A stretch of 50,855 nucleotides of DNA from CAZDDI01 sp964504195. Its GTDB lineage: Bacteria > Chloroflexota > Anaerolineae > B4-G1 > SLSP01. The translations under genes were made by a program, and so were the position numbers. Of this stretch, positions 25,114 to 33,466 are shown piece by piece; the first letter of the stretch is position 1; each line of letters opens with the position of its first letter. The stretch covers positions 1-50,855 of the forward strand of contig CAZDDI010000027.1 in NCBI GenBank assembly GCA_964504195.1. Reading direction: 5' to 3'. The notes below the pieces were generated by a model that saw nothing but the letters and a program-made list of their open reading frames with translations, was not told where the DNA came from and did no database searches.

Positions 25114-25128
25114 ATCAGCTCAGGGCAG

Positions 25129-26082
25129 CTACATATCCATCGGATTAAAAGATGGCGGTGGGGCCGCGCCTTGTTCAATGTCAACCCGCGCGAGCATCCC
25201 CCCACCGAGAAGCAGAATAGCCCCCAACCACTGCGCTAAAGTCATCCGCTCACCAAAAAGGAAAAACGCAAAGGCTAAACTCACTGCAAGCTCAGTCAAC
25301 ATGAGAATGGCAGTTTGTATCCCCCCCAACCGTTCCAAGCTGAAGAACATTGCCAACCGCGAAACGGCTGTGGTCAATCCAAGCGCTACAATTGCGGTAA
25401 CCCCTAATGAAGTTAACGGCCCTAACGGAGCACCAGACACCAAACGGGGAATCCCCACGGTAATCGCCATCCCCGTAATGATGTAGAGCGCACCGCTACG
25501 GGCAGGAATATCGGCCAGCACCCACTGCCCCATGACCAAATACCAGCCATTAAGCGCCGCTGAAGCCACCATCAACATGACGCCAAAGTAACTGGAAAGG
25601 TCCGCCGCTCCCCGTGGCGCTGTCACCAGCACCGCGCCCACCAAACTCCCGCCCAGACGTAACAAAGTAAGACGTGTAATCGGCTGCCCAGCAGCGCTGA
25701 GAAAGATAACCACCCACATCGGGTACAGCGCGCTAAGCAACGACGCCCGCGAAACATCCAGGCGTTCCAGCGCGCTATAATAAAAAAGCGAACCCAGACC
25801 ATTGATTGCGCCAACCAAAAGACAACTGAGCAAAGCCGCCCACGAAACACGCAAAAAACGACGCTGCCAGATTAAATACACCATCCACAGAAAAAGCGCA
25901 GCAACCAAAGTGCGCAAAGCCGCCAATGTCAACGGCGTTACGCCTCCTTGATAAGCGTATTTACCCAGAATCGGTGCCCAACCCAATAAAAACGAGGCAA
26001 ACAAACCACTATAAACACCAGCTTGACGCCCTTCCGCAGCAGCATTCACGGCTGCAGGACGCTTCAGTATTCCGTTTTTCAT
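25129..26082 (-). CDS. EamA/DMT-family transporter
   Basis: The 317-residue inner-membrane protein has about ten hydrophobic helices arranged as two EamA repeats. The first includes SFLLGWAPILGKYAYQGGVTPLTLAALR, with YYSALERLDVSRASLLSALYPMWVVI later in the same repeat. The second contains AMFFSLERLGGIQTAILMLTELAVSLAFAFFLFGERMTLAQWLGA. The family exports or imports small metabolites, and the substrate is not predictable. I preferred ATG 26082, which has AAGGTCAGG upstream, over a GTG at 26118 that would overlap the divergent gene's start. Confidence 0.88.
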   Translation of the reverse strand: MKNGILKRPAAVNAAAEGRQAGVYSGLFASFLLGWAPILGKYAYQGGVTPLTLAALRTLVAALFLWMVYLIWQRRFLRVSWAALLSCLLVGAINGLGSLFYYSALERLDVSRASLLSALYPMWVVIFLSAAGQPITRLTLLRLGGSLVGAVLVTAPRGAADLSSYFGVMLMVASAALNGWYLVMGQWVLADIPARSGALYIITGMAITVGIPRLVSGAPLGPLTSLGVTAIVALGLTTAVSRLAMFFSLERLGGIQTAILMLTELAVSLAFAFFLFGERMTLAQWLGAILLLGGGMLARVDIEQGAAPPPSFNPMDM

Positions 26083-26097
26083 CCTGACCTTCTGTGC

Positions 26098-26103
26098 TAT
26101 ACT
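26098..26103 (+). promoter_or_regulatory. Start-proximal -10 box
   Basis: TATACT lies 8 nt before the ATG at 26112, with no ribosome site in between. No strong -35 is visible. The transcript could be leaderless. Confidence 0.35.
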
Positions 26104-26111
26104 CTGCAAGC

Positions 26112-26612
26112 ATGACACTAAAGCAAAAACGCCTACTCATTCTTGTTGGAGTACTCAATATATTGATTGTCATCGCGCTGATAAGCGTGGTTTTTGCGCA
26201 TACGCGCCCGCAACCAGCGCCCTCGCGGCAACTCCTGCCCTGCACAACCGCATTGCTGACAACACTACCTGCGTCTTTACACCCCAACGTATCTTGGGAA
26301 GCCACAGAGCTTTACATATCACTAACAGCAGAGTACGCAATTTCCACGCCACCGGATGAAAGCGCCCAGCTGCTCTGGGCCGTACTCGATCAAATCACTG
26401 ACGTTGTGACAAGTGGGTGCCCCTCCCCCACACAAATCACGGTTCTGCTTGAAGCGCGTGGGCAAACATCATCACTACACCATCAGGCGCGCATCACAGG
26501 GGAAACCCTCAGTAGTTGGATGTCCGGCAACCTTACCAGTGACGCACTCGCTGCCAACGCGCAGTATCGCGTCTCTAGCCGACCACATCCTATCCCAAGT
26601 GCTACACCCTAG
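26112..26612 (+). CDS. Small membrane-anchored protein of unknown function
   Basis: The 166-residue protein has a basic N-terminus and one hydrophobic segment (LLILVGVLNILIVIALISVVFA), then a soluble domain that would face outward. The soluble part has two cysteines (in LLPCTTAL and TSGCPSPT) that could form a disulphide, and a Pro/Ser-rich end. I do not recognise a family. It starts 29 nt from the divergent EamA gene, and its stop codon overlaps the stop of the convergent glycerophosphodiesterase gene by 4 nt. A GTG at 26094 is an alternative start. Confidence 0.6.
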   Translation: MTLKQKRLLILVGVLNILIVIALISVVFAHTRPQPAPSRQLLPCTTALLTTLPASLHPNVSWEATELYISLTAEYAISTPPDESAQLLWAVLDQITDVVTSGCPSPTQITVLLEARGQTSSLHHQARITGETLSSWMSGNLTSDALAANAQYRVSSRPHPIPSATP

Positions 26613-27361
26613 CCCCGCAATGCGGCCAAAAGACGTGCGGGTTCGTTGGTGATAAGCACATCTACCCCCCAAGCAGCCAACTGCCGCGCCTGGGCAGGCT
26701 CATCCACCGTCCATGTAACTACGCGCCGCCCTTGACGATGCGCACGCGCTATACTTCTGGGACGTACCAACGGAGCGTGCGGGTGTACCGCCTCATGCGG
26801 CGTGAAAGGAGCGAACAATGGCGTGCCCAGATCGGCAGCACAATAAAGCAATCCACAGGGAAATTGGGGCAGCAAACGCCGTATCGCATGTAAAGCGTAA
26901 GGTCGAAATGAAGAAAACCAAATACGCTTTCGGTGCTCCGCACGCTGTACTACTGCGGCAACAGCGGTCACCAATTGCAGTATGTGAGGCTGATACTTGA
27001 TTTCAATGTTAATCAGCAACCGGTCATCCAACGCTGCAAGCACCTCTTCGAGCGTAGGAATGCGCTCCCCAGCAAACTGTGGGCCAAAATGCACGCCCGC
27101 ATCCAAAGATTTGATCTGCGCGAGCGTCATAGTGCGCACCAATCCAGTACCAGCGGTGGTCATACGCACATCAGCATCATGGATGACAACCGGGATACCA
27201 TCAGCCGAGAGCCGCACATCCAGCTCCACCCCATCCGCCCCCAAATCAGCAGCCAGGCGAAACGCAGCCAGGGTGTTTTCAGGAGCCGCACGACTAGCAC
27301 CCCGGTGCGCAATGATCAGAGGAGAACCCGGCGTCCACCAGGTAGCAGGAAATGTCAGCAT
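26609..27361 (-). CDS. Glycerophosphodiester phosphodiesterase family protein
   Basis: The 250-residue enzyme has the GDPD signature IIAHRGASRAAPENTLAAF, the metal/phosphate-binding ELDVRLSADGIPVVIHD and a C-terminal TWTVDEPAQARQLAAWGVDVLITNEP, which matches the usual W-T-V/N end of the TIM barrel. It hydrolyses glycerophosphodiesters to glycerol-3-phosphate and an alcohol. There is no signal peptide, so it is cytoplasmic. Its ATG follows the stop of the AAA ATPase gene by 2 nt, so the two are translationally coupled. Confidence 0.9.
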   Translation of the reverse strand: MLTFPATWWTPGSPLIIAHRGASRAAPENTLAAFRLAADLGADGVELDVRLSADGIPVVIHDADVRMTTAGTGLVRTMTLAQIKSLDAGVHFGPQFAGERIPTLEEVLAALDDRLLINIEIKYQPHILQLVTAVAAVVQRAEHRKRIWFSSFRPYALHAIRRLLPQFPCGLLYCAADLGTPLFAPFTPHEAVHPHAPLVRPRSIARAHRQGRRVVTWTVDEPAQARQLAAWGVDVLITNEPARLLAALRG

Positions 27362-27363
27362 GA

Positions 27364-28662
27364 TTATAGCTCCACAAAGTAAGAATCGGCGGCTCGGTCA
27401 ATCAATTCCTTGCTCAAGGTCGGGGAAACATTGAGATAGCCGGAGATATCAATAATCTGATCTAACAAATCCCGAGCGTGACAGGCACGTGGCTGACGGC
27501 GTGCCTTGATGTAATGCTCCTGAATCAGATAAGCCAATGCTCGCTCATCCAACGCAATATTCTTGAGTAGGCACATCCGCTTGAAAATCTCCCGGTATTC
27601 GTCCCAGTTGGGGTCCTTGACCTCAATCTTGTGGCGAATACGACGCAGGAACGCCTCATCCACCAAGTCTTTGGGGGCCAAGTTCGTGGAAAATACAATC
27701 AGCACTTCAAAGGGAATTTCTATCTTACGACCTGTATGCAGCGTCAAAAAGTCAATGCGCTTCTCTAGTGGCACAATCCATCGATTCAAAAGATCGCGCG
27801 GGCGTACCTGCTGCCGCCCAAAGTCATCAATCAACAAAATTCCACCGCTAGACTTCATCTGGAAGGGGGCTTCATAATACTTGTTGTTCGTATCATAGAC
27901 CAGATCGAGACCCTCTAATGTAAGCTCACCACCAACCACAAGAAAGGGACGCCGAATGCGTATCCAACGGGCATCCACACCCCGCTGGGGAGTTTTCTCG
28001 TCTACCACGATATGATTGACATTATCAAAAACCTTGATAACCTGCCCCTCGACTTCTACTGCGTAGGGGATGTAAATGTCACCCTCCATCAACAACGTAC
28101 CGATAGCTTCCGCAATGGAGGTTTTACCATTACCGGGATGTCCGAAGAGGAAAAGCGAGCGTCCAGAATTGACAGCCGGCCCAATTTGCTCAAAAGTACG
28201 CTCGTTAAGCACCAGCTTCGCCACCGCTTGCCGCAGCTGCCGCTGATGCACCTCAACCTCTTTCAAACCCTGCTTAAGCACCGCCGCATTGACATCGGCC
28301 AACGGCACCGGGGTTGGGCCAGCATATTGAGAACGATCCAGTGCGTCACGGGCCATTTCCCGGCCTCGCGTGGTCAACACATATTCATAAGTAGCCTCCG
28401 AGAACCCCCCAGAACCGGCAGCCCCACGCACCTCGCACAATCGCTCACGCTTTAGCATATCCAAAACACTGTCCACGATGCCTGCAAAAGGCAACGCCAT
28501 TCGCTCTGCCAGCTCGCGGCCAGCCATAAAACTCTCAAAATACAATATCTTCAAAGCCAGATCTAGCAGCATACCGATATTGATACCGGTATCGCTGACT
28601 TTACGTGGCACAGGTGGGGTGAAAGACCCACTCTTAATAATTGCCCCTGGAGCTTGCGCCAT
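27364..28662 (-). CDS. AAA+ ATPase with N-terminal winged-helix-like domain, function unknown
   Basis: The 432-residue protein begins with about 110 residues that look like a winged-helix module (ALKILYFESFMAGRELAERMALP, YVLTTRGREMARDAL). An AAA+ module follows, with Walker A GHPGNGKTS near 174, Walker B GILLIDDFGRQ near 274, sensor-1-like VLIVFSTNLAP, and arginines in LRRIRHKIEV. It resembles MoxR-like or RuvB-like remodelling ATPases, but I cannot name a specific subfamily. The GGGAGGTG ribosome site supports ATG 28662. It is coupled to the glycerophosphodiesterase gene. Confidence 0.8.
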   Translation of the reverse strand: MAQAPGAIIKSGSFTPPVPRKVSDTGINIGMLLDLALKILYFESFMAGRELAERMALPFAGIVDSVLDMLKRERLCEVRGAAGSGGFSEATYEYVLTTRGREMARDALDRSQYAGPTPVPLADVNAAVLKQGLKEVEVHQRQLRQAVAKLVLNERTFEQIGPAVNSGRSLFLFGHPGNGKTSIAEAIGTLLMEGDIYIPYAVEVEGQVIKVFDNVNHIVVDEKTPQRGVDARWIRIRRPFLVVGGELTLEGLDLVYDTNNKYYEAPFQMKSSGGILLIDDFGRQQVRPRDLLNRWIVPLEKRIDFLTLHTGRKIEIPFEVLIVFSTNLAPKDLVDEAFLRRIRHKIEVKDPNWDEYREIFKRMCLLKNIALDERALAYLIQEHYIKARRQPRACHARDLLDQIIDISGYLNVSPTLSKELIDRAADSYFVEL

Positions 28663-28697
28663 ACTACACCTCCCAAATAAAATTTAACAAATCACTT

Positions 28698-29789
28698 TTA
28701 CATCGGAACAACGAAAGGTTCGCGCGGCAACGTGGTCAACGTCTCCTGTCCGGTTTCCGTGACCAGCACATCATCCTCAATACGAATACCACCTACCCCT
28801 TCCAAATAGATGCCCGGCTCGACCGTGAAGGTCATCCCCGCTCGTAACGGTTGTACATTCCCCGCAAGCAGATACGGCGGCTCATGGATTTCCAAGCCCA
28901 ACCCGTGCCCGGTGCGATGGGTAAAGTGCGCGCCAAAACCCGCCTCGGTGATGACGGCGCGCGCTGCCACATCTACGGCCTGCGCATGGATTCCCGACCG
29001 CACTGCACCACGTCCGGCGGCATTCGCTGCTACAACAATACGATGCGCCTCCAATAATGGGCCGGCAGGCTCCCCCAGCACCACCATGCGGGTAATGTCA
29101 GAAAGATACCCGTCCACCTGCGCGCCCCAATCTACTATGAGCCAATCGCCTGCACATAATGCGCGCCCCCCCGGCGTAGCATGGGGTAGCGCGCCGTTAG
29201 GGCCACTTGCCACAATGGGATCAAAAGCCAGCGCCTCGGCACCGTGCGTAAGCAAAGTTGCAATCAAACGCGCCGCCGCTTCTTTTTCAGTCATACCCAC
29301 GCGCAACTGCGGATACCACGCGAGGAAAGCTCGCTCAGCGACCGCTATGGCGCGGCGTTGCGCAGCGAGCTCTTCCACTTCCTTAACCATGCGTAACTGC
29401 ACGAAAAGGTCATCGGCAGGCGTCAGGATTGCGCCTGGCGCATAACGTTGCAATGCACGGGCTTCCAACAAACGCATTTGCAATGCTTCCACCCCAATCC
29501 GCGCCTCGGGCAACTCCAATACCGCACACGCCTCGTGGAAGGCCAATGCGTAGCCATCCTCATCAGTATAAGCGAAGACCTCAAACGAAGCCGCCTTACT
29601 CGCCTCAAACACTGGTACGATCAATGCTGGGGGCGCATCTACCGGAAACACGGCCAACACCGGACGTTCGCTCAAATGGAATGGCAGCCCGATCATATAC
29701 AACAAATTAGGGCCGGGCATCACAGCCAATGCGTCCAATCCCTGCGCCTGCGCCAAATCCAGAATGTGCTCAACCCGGGACGTATTCAT
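28698..29789 (-). CDS. M24-family metallopeptidase (Xaa-Pro aminopeptidase/dipeptidase type)
   Basis: The 363-residue protein has an N-terminal creatinase-like domain and a C-terminal pita-bread peptidase domain. The five metal ligands are visible: two Asp in IVDWGAQVDGYLSDITRM, His in HRTGHGLGLEIHEPP, and Glu in TVEPGIYLEG and GGIRIEDDVLV. It cleaves Xaa-Pro bonds in the cytoplasm and takes part in peptide recycling. I chose ATG 29789 because GGAGG lies 6 nt upstream; the ATG at 29804 is less likely. Confidence 0.92.
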   Translation of the reverse strand: MNTSRVEHILDLAQAQGLDALAVMPGPNLLYMIGLPFHLSERPVLAVFPVDAPPALIVPVFEASKAASFEVFAYTDEDGYALAFHEACAVLELPEARIGVEALQMRLLEARALQRYAPGAILTPADDLFVQLRMVKEVEELAAQRRAIAVAERAFLAWYPQLRVGMTEKEAAARLIATLLTHGAEALAFDPIVASGPNGALPHATPGGRALCAGDWLIVDWGAQVDGYLSDITRMVVLGEPAGPLLEAHRIVVAANAAGRGAVRSGIHAQAVDVAARAVITEAGFGAHFTHRTGHGLGLEIHEPPYLLAGNVQPLRAGMTFTVEPGIYLEGVGGIRIEDDVLVTETGQETLTTLPREPFVVPM

Positions 29790-29851
29790 AAACGCCTCCA
29801 ACATGATTGTGATACAATAGCCTTAGCACTTTTTCAGCCGGTCAAACAATA

Positions 29852-29989
29852 CAAGGGAATTCCTCATTAACTGGCGTTTACCAGCAATTGGATGAAAATG
29901 TAGCGTAAACTTTCAGCGCATAGATGCGCCATTCGCGCACGCGAAGCAAACGCTTCGCGTTACGTCTATTTTCAAGGGAATTCCTCATT
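29852..29989. repeat. Direct repeats flanking an imperfect palindrome
   Basis: CAAGGGAATTCCTCATT occurs at 29852-29868 and 29973-29989. The DNA between them can fold from GAAAAT (29894-29899) to ATTTTC (29968-29973), with a perfect inner stem ACGCGAAGC/GCTTCGCGT (29939-29960). The element resembles a small non-autonomous mobile element, although the direct repeats are long for a target duplication. Confidence 0.5.
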
Positions 29990-30006
29990 TAACGGGTGTT
30001 CCCCTC

Positions 30007-30044
30007 AGAGCCAGCGTGCTTAGAGCGGAGCGCCAGATCCGCGA
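30007..30044. repeat. Second copy of the GCCA-loop repeat
   Basis: This stretch is a diverged inverted copy of 960-995. It contains GCGGAGC-GCCA-GATCCGC (30025-30042), the same loop with one stem mismatch, and a matching GAGCCAG...TAGAGCGGA flank. Confidence 0.55.
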
Positions 30045-30098
30045 TCGGTTATAAGTTTTGAGATTCGCAATTCGCCATATTCAAAGGAGGGAGAAACT

Positions 30099-30722
30099 AT
30101 GCTGATTCAGCTACCCATTGGGTTATTACAATCCAACTGCTACCTGGTCTACGATGCAGAGAGCCGTGCGGGAGCCGTGATTGACCCTAGCGGCGATGTC
30201 ACCCCACTGCTCGATCAAATTCGAGAGCACGCGCTCGATATCCGCTATATCCTGAACACCCACGGACATTTCGATCACATCGGTGCCAACGCACAACTGA
30301 CCGAGATGTTCAACGCGCCGCTAGGATTACATCCAGCAGACCGCGCCCTACTCGACCTCGGCGGGGGTGCGCCCTGGTACAATCTTCCCTATATTCCCTC
30401 ACCGGAACCAGCACTGGCACTTGAGGATGAGACTACACTAGAGCTGGGAGCTCTACGCATCCAGGTCATCCACACACCAGGGCATACGCCGGGCAGCGTG
30501 TGCTTCTATATCCCCGCAGAAACCAACCTCATCACGGGTGACACGCTGTTTGCTGGAAGTGTGGGGCGCACCGACCTGCCCGGCGGCGATGCACGCACCC
30601 TCACCCGCAGCCTGCGACGCCTGCTCATGCTACCCGATAACACCAACATCTACCCTGGTCATGGGCCAGCATCTACATTGGCGGAAGAAAAACGCCACAA
30701 CCCGTGGGTGCGCCGCCTGTAA
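30099..30722 (+). CDS. MBL-fold metallo-hydrolase, glyoxalase II-like
   Basis: The 207-residue enzyme has the di-metal motif THGHFDH (His55, His57, Asp59, His60), the third-ligand region HTPGHTPGSVCFY, the bridging Asp in LITGDTLFAGSVGRTDLPGG and the final YPGHGP. The arrangement matches the short glyoxalase II-like/YcbL group of thioester or related hydrolases, and the substrate is not certain. AAAGGAGGGAG precedes the ATG. It is monocistronic and closed by a hairpin directly after the stop. Confidence 0.92.
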   Translation: MLIQLPIGLLQSNCYLVYDAESRAGAVIDPSGDVTPLLDQIREHALDIRYILNTHGHFDHIGANAQLTEMFNAPLGLHPADRALLDLGGGAPWYNLPYIPSPEPALALEDETTLELGALRIQVIHTPGHTPGSVCFYIPAETNLITGDTLFAGSVGRTDLPGGDARTLTRSLRRLLMLPDNTNIYPGHGPASTLAEEKRHNPWVRRL

Positions 30723-30728
30723 AAAAGG

Positions 30729-30769
30729 GAGGTTTTTGTGGATAGATTACGCCCACCCACAAAAACCTC
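30729..30769. terminator. Bidirectional terminator hairpin
   Basis: GAGGTTTTTGTGG (30729-30741) pairs perfectly with CCACAAAAACCTC (30757-30769) around a 15-nt loop, between the MBL gene and the convergent small membrane protein genes. Confidence 0.8.
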
Positions 30770-30779
30770 TTACTTTACT

Positions 30780-30989
30780 TCAATTAGACGAGCCAGAAAG
30801 CATCCGCATCACACCGAGCAAACCCAGGCTCAACTTGAGCGCCTCACCCGCCGAAGGGGTTGCAATCTGCTCGTTGCCCTCTGCATCCAGCCCCAGTACA
30901 TTGGAATTGGCATATAACCAGGCGGCCAGCACGCCTGCCAATGCCCCCACAATGCCCCCAATCATCAAAGCTTTTGTCCGTGCATTCAT
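30780..30989 (-). CDS. Small membrane protein (69 aa)
   Basis: The protein has one N-terminal membrane segment (ALMIGGIVGALAGVLAAWLYA) and a second, weaker one (LKLSLGLLGVMRML). I do not recognise a family, although the glycine-rich first helix recalls YtxH-like proteins. Its ATG overlaps the TGA of the upstream gene by 4 nt (30986-30989), with AGGAGG in that gene's tail, so the two are translationally coupled. Confidence 0.7.
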   Translation of the reverse strand: MNARTKALMIGGIVGALAGVLAAWLYANSNVLGLDAEGNEQIATPSAGEALKLSLGLLGVMRMLSGSSN

Positions 30990-31291
30990 AACCCTACCTC
31001 CTTACAAGTATTTTTAGAAATCTGTCGCGCACCGCTTGCAGCAATAGTTGTCACCATACGGACTGCACCATGCACCCACAAAAACGGGGCAACCAACTGC
31101 GCACACACCCGCTCGACGTATTCACGCGCCATCTCGGCATACTCGAAAGCCTGCCGCAACCCGGCGATCACTCGCGGGCGCAACCAAAACACCCCATAAG
31201 CCATTCCCCCAAACAAGGTCAGAGGAATCAAACTAAAAAAGAACGCCTGCACAATCAGGATAATCAAGGCAATATCACGCGCTGTACTCAT
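30986..31291 (-). CDS. Small membrane protein (101 aa)
   Basis: One strong N-terminal hydrophobic stretch (IALIILIVQAFFFSLIPLTLFGGMAYGVFWL) could span the membrane once or twice, followed by an amphipathic helical region (GLRQAFEYAEMAREYVERVCAQL). There is no recognised family. GGAGGGT precedes ATG 31291. It forms a two-gene unit with the next small membrane protein. Confidence 0.7.
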   Translation of the reverse strand: MSTARDIALIILIVQAFFFSLIPLTLFGGMAYGVFWLRPRVIAGLRQAFEYAEMAREYVERVCAQLVAPFLWVHGAVRMVTTIAASGARQISKNTCKEVGL

Positions 31292-31379
31292 TGAACACCC
31301 TCCACTGGAAATCTCAAATCAAAACCGGCATCATGAGATACTCTGAGTATACCGCGAGAAAGCAGAACAAACAAGTCGC

Positions 31380-31407
31380 TTGCCAAACTCGCCGCCTGCG
31401 GTAAGAT
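31380..31407 (+). promoter_or_regulatory. Probable start-proximal promoter of the glycosyltransferase pair
   Basis: TTGCCA (31380-31385), a 16-nt spacer and TAAGAT (31402-31407) end 7 nt before the ATG at 31415. No Shine-Dalgarno site is present, which suggests a leaderless transcript. Confidence 0.5.
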
Positions 31408-31414
31408 TGACCCC

Positions 31415-33466
31415 ATGAACAAAAATATCCCACGCTGGCTATGGTGGGCGGCGCTCATTGCGCTGCTATTGACCGCATTCACATTGCGTACCTGGGCTTT
31501 GTTAGATGTACCGCCCGGCCTCACCCACGATGAGGCCAGCAACGGTCACGATAGCGCCGCCATCCTGCGCGGCGTGCTGCGCATCTACTTCCCCGTAGGT
31601 TACGGCCACGAACCGCTCTTCAACTACTCCCTGGCTTTTATGACGATTTTCCTTGGTCAAGGCATCTTCACGCTACGCATCACCACCGTGCTATGGAGCG
31701 TGCTGCTCTGGGCTTTGATCGTCGCACTGGCCCGACGCTGGTGGGGGCGGCGCACGGCACTCTTTGCGGCAGCGGCACTCACCACCGCCTTCTGGCCCTT
31801 GATGGCAGCCCGTATAGCGCTCCGCGCCACCACATTACCCATCATGCTCACCGCCTCCGCCTTGGCTTATGATCATGCGCGCCTGGCGACCCAGCCCCGC
31901 GCGCGGCGACTCGGCTATCTGTGCGCGGGGCTATTCCTGGGCGCGGCCTTCTACATCTACATGCCCGCGCGCGGAATGCCGCTGCTCTACCTCAGCTACC
32001 TGGCCTTATTAGTGCTACTAGATCGCGCGCGCCTGCAACACCTCTGGCAAGGCACGTTTGCAGTTGTTATCATCGCACTCATCGTGGCCGCCCCACTGCT
32101 GCTCCACCTGCGCGCCAATCCACACCTCGAAGGACGCCTGACCTATCTCGGCGGCCCGCTGGACGCACTACGTGCAGGAAATCCCCGCCCGGTGCTCCAG
32201 AACACCCTCGCTACGCTGCCCATGTACCTGTGGCAGGGCGATCCGCTCTGGCTCTACAACGTCGGGGGACGCCCTTCACTAGAACCGTTCCTCGCTGCCG
32301 CTTTCCTGATAGGATTGGGAACCGCGCTGCTCACCTTGCGTGCGCATACCAGCAGCTTCACGCTCCTCTGGCTGGCGATTGGGACGGCTCCGGCCTTGCT
32401 CACCGGCCCGGATGCCAGCGTCACCCGCGCCATCGCCGCGCTCCCCGCCGCCTTTCTACTCGTGGCGCTAGGACTTGAACACATGACCACCTGGGCTTCC
32501 AAAATCCTCGCGCGGAACACCACAACCGCTAAATTTCCCGGCTACCTGATTAGCGGACTACTGCTGCTGGGGTTCCTCATCACCGGCAGCGATGCCAGCA
32601 GAGCTTACTTCGGCATCTGGGGACAGGCCAGCGAAACACGCGGACGCTACGTCAACCATATCGTGGCGCTGGGACGCCATGTAGAGGTAAGCCCAGATAC
32701 CAGCGCCCTCGCTATCAGCAGCCTGCATCCCGGCGAATTTCACGACCCCTATGTACTGGAAGTCACGCTGCACAGAGAAGACTTAGCGCAATACTGGTAC
32801 GATGGGCGTGGCGCGCTCTTCTTCCCCTCCGGCCCGACGCGCCTGGTGACGGGCACGCTTACGCCGCTGGATGCCGCGCTCGCGCCGCTGCTGCACGCGC
32901 ACGGCGCGCCCCTGAGCGAGATCACCTTCCGCCCCGATGATTTGACACAAGAACTGCGCCTCTATCGCTGGGACGCCGAGGCAGCCTGGGCTACGCTGCA
33001 ACCCCGCCTGGCTACAACAGCCTACACCGCGCCCGGCGACCCGCCGCCCGGCGTAGCCCACACCGCCCACGCGCTCCCGCTCACCTTTGGCGAGAGCGTC
33101 GCGCTGGTAGGCTACAACGTCGCGCCAGAAGCGCCCCACCCTGGCAACACGCTGACCATCATCACCGCCTGGCGCGTCGAACGCGCCTTTGCGGAGGAGC
33201 TGGTCGCCTTCACCCATCTGCTCAGCCCCGAAGGGACGCTCATCGCCCAAAACGATCGGCTCGACGCCCCCAACTGGCAATGGCAGCCCGGCGACCGCTT
33301 TGTGCAGCTGCACCGGTTCACCATCCCGGCAGAAACGCCGCCCGGCGCTTACGCACTGCAAGTGGGCTTCTACACCCGCGAGGGCTGGCATCGCCTGCCC
33401 ATCGGCAGCAGCGAGCCGCCCACCACGCGGGCTTTGCTCGCGCCGCTGGAGATCACCGCCCCATGA
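31415..33466 (+). CDS. GT39/PMT-like membrane glycosyltransferase
   Basis: The 683-residue polytopic protein starts with a membrane helix followed by the acidic motif LTHDEASNGHDSAAIL in the first outside loop. That is the place of the catalytic Asp in ArnT/PMT-type enzymes that use polyprenyl-phosphate sugars. About ten further helices follow to residue 400. A soluble C-terminal domain of some 280 residues (GESVALVGYNV, LTIITAWRVERAF) looks like an extracytoplasmic beta domain. It overlaps the next gene by ATGA and is presumably its partner in glycan or glycolipid modification outside the cell. Confidence 0.82.
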   Translation: MNKNIPRWLWWAALIALLLTAFTLRTWALLDVPPGLTHDEASNGHDSAAILRGVLRIYFPVGYGHEPLFNYSLAFMTIFLGQGIFTLRITTVLWSVLLWALIVALARRWWGRRTALFAAAALTTAFWPLMAARIALRATTLPIMLTASALAYDHARLATQPRARRLGYLCAGLFLGAAFYIYMPARGMPLLYLSYLALLVLLDRARLQHLWQGTFAVVIIALIVAAPLLLHLRANPHLEGRLTYLGGPLDALRAGNPRPVLQNTLATLPMYLWQGDPLWLYNVGGRPSLEPFLAAAFLIGLGTALLTLRAHTSSFTLLWLAIGTAPALLTGPDASVTRAIAALPAAFLLVALGLEHMTTWASKILARNTTTAKFPGYLISGLLLLGFLITGSDASRAYFGIWGQASETRGRYVNHIVALGRHVEVSPDTSALAISSLHPGEFHDPYVLEVTLHREDLAQYWYDGRGALFFPSGPTRLVTGTLTPLDAALAPLLHAHGAPLSEITFRPDDLTQELRLYRWDAEAAWATLQPRLATTAYTAPGDPPPGVAHTAHALPLTFGESVALVGYNVAPEAPHPGNTLTIITAWRVERAFAEELVAFTHLLSPEGTLIAQNDRLDAPNWQWQPGDRFVQLHRFTIPAETPPGAYALQVGFYTREGWHRLPIGSSEPPTTRALLAPLEITAP

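Noticed and set aside
33280..33462. N-terminal extension of the second glycosyltransferase
   Set aside because: It would be translated out of frame through the coding region of the preceding gene. The ATG in the ATGA overlap restores a normal membrane-protein start.
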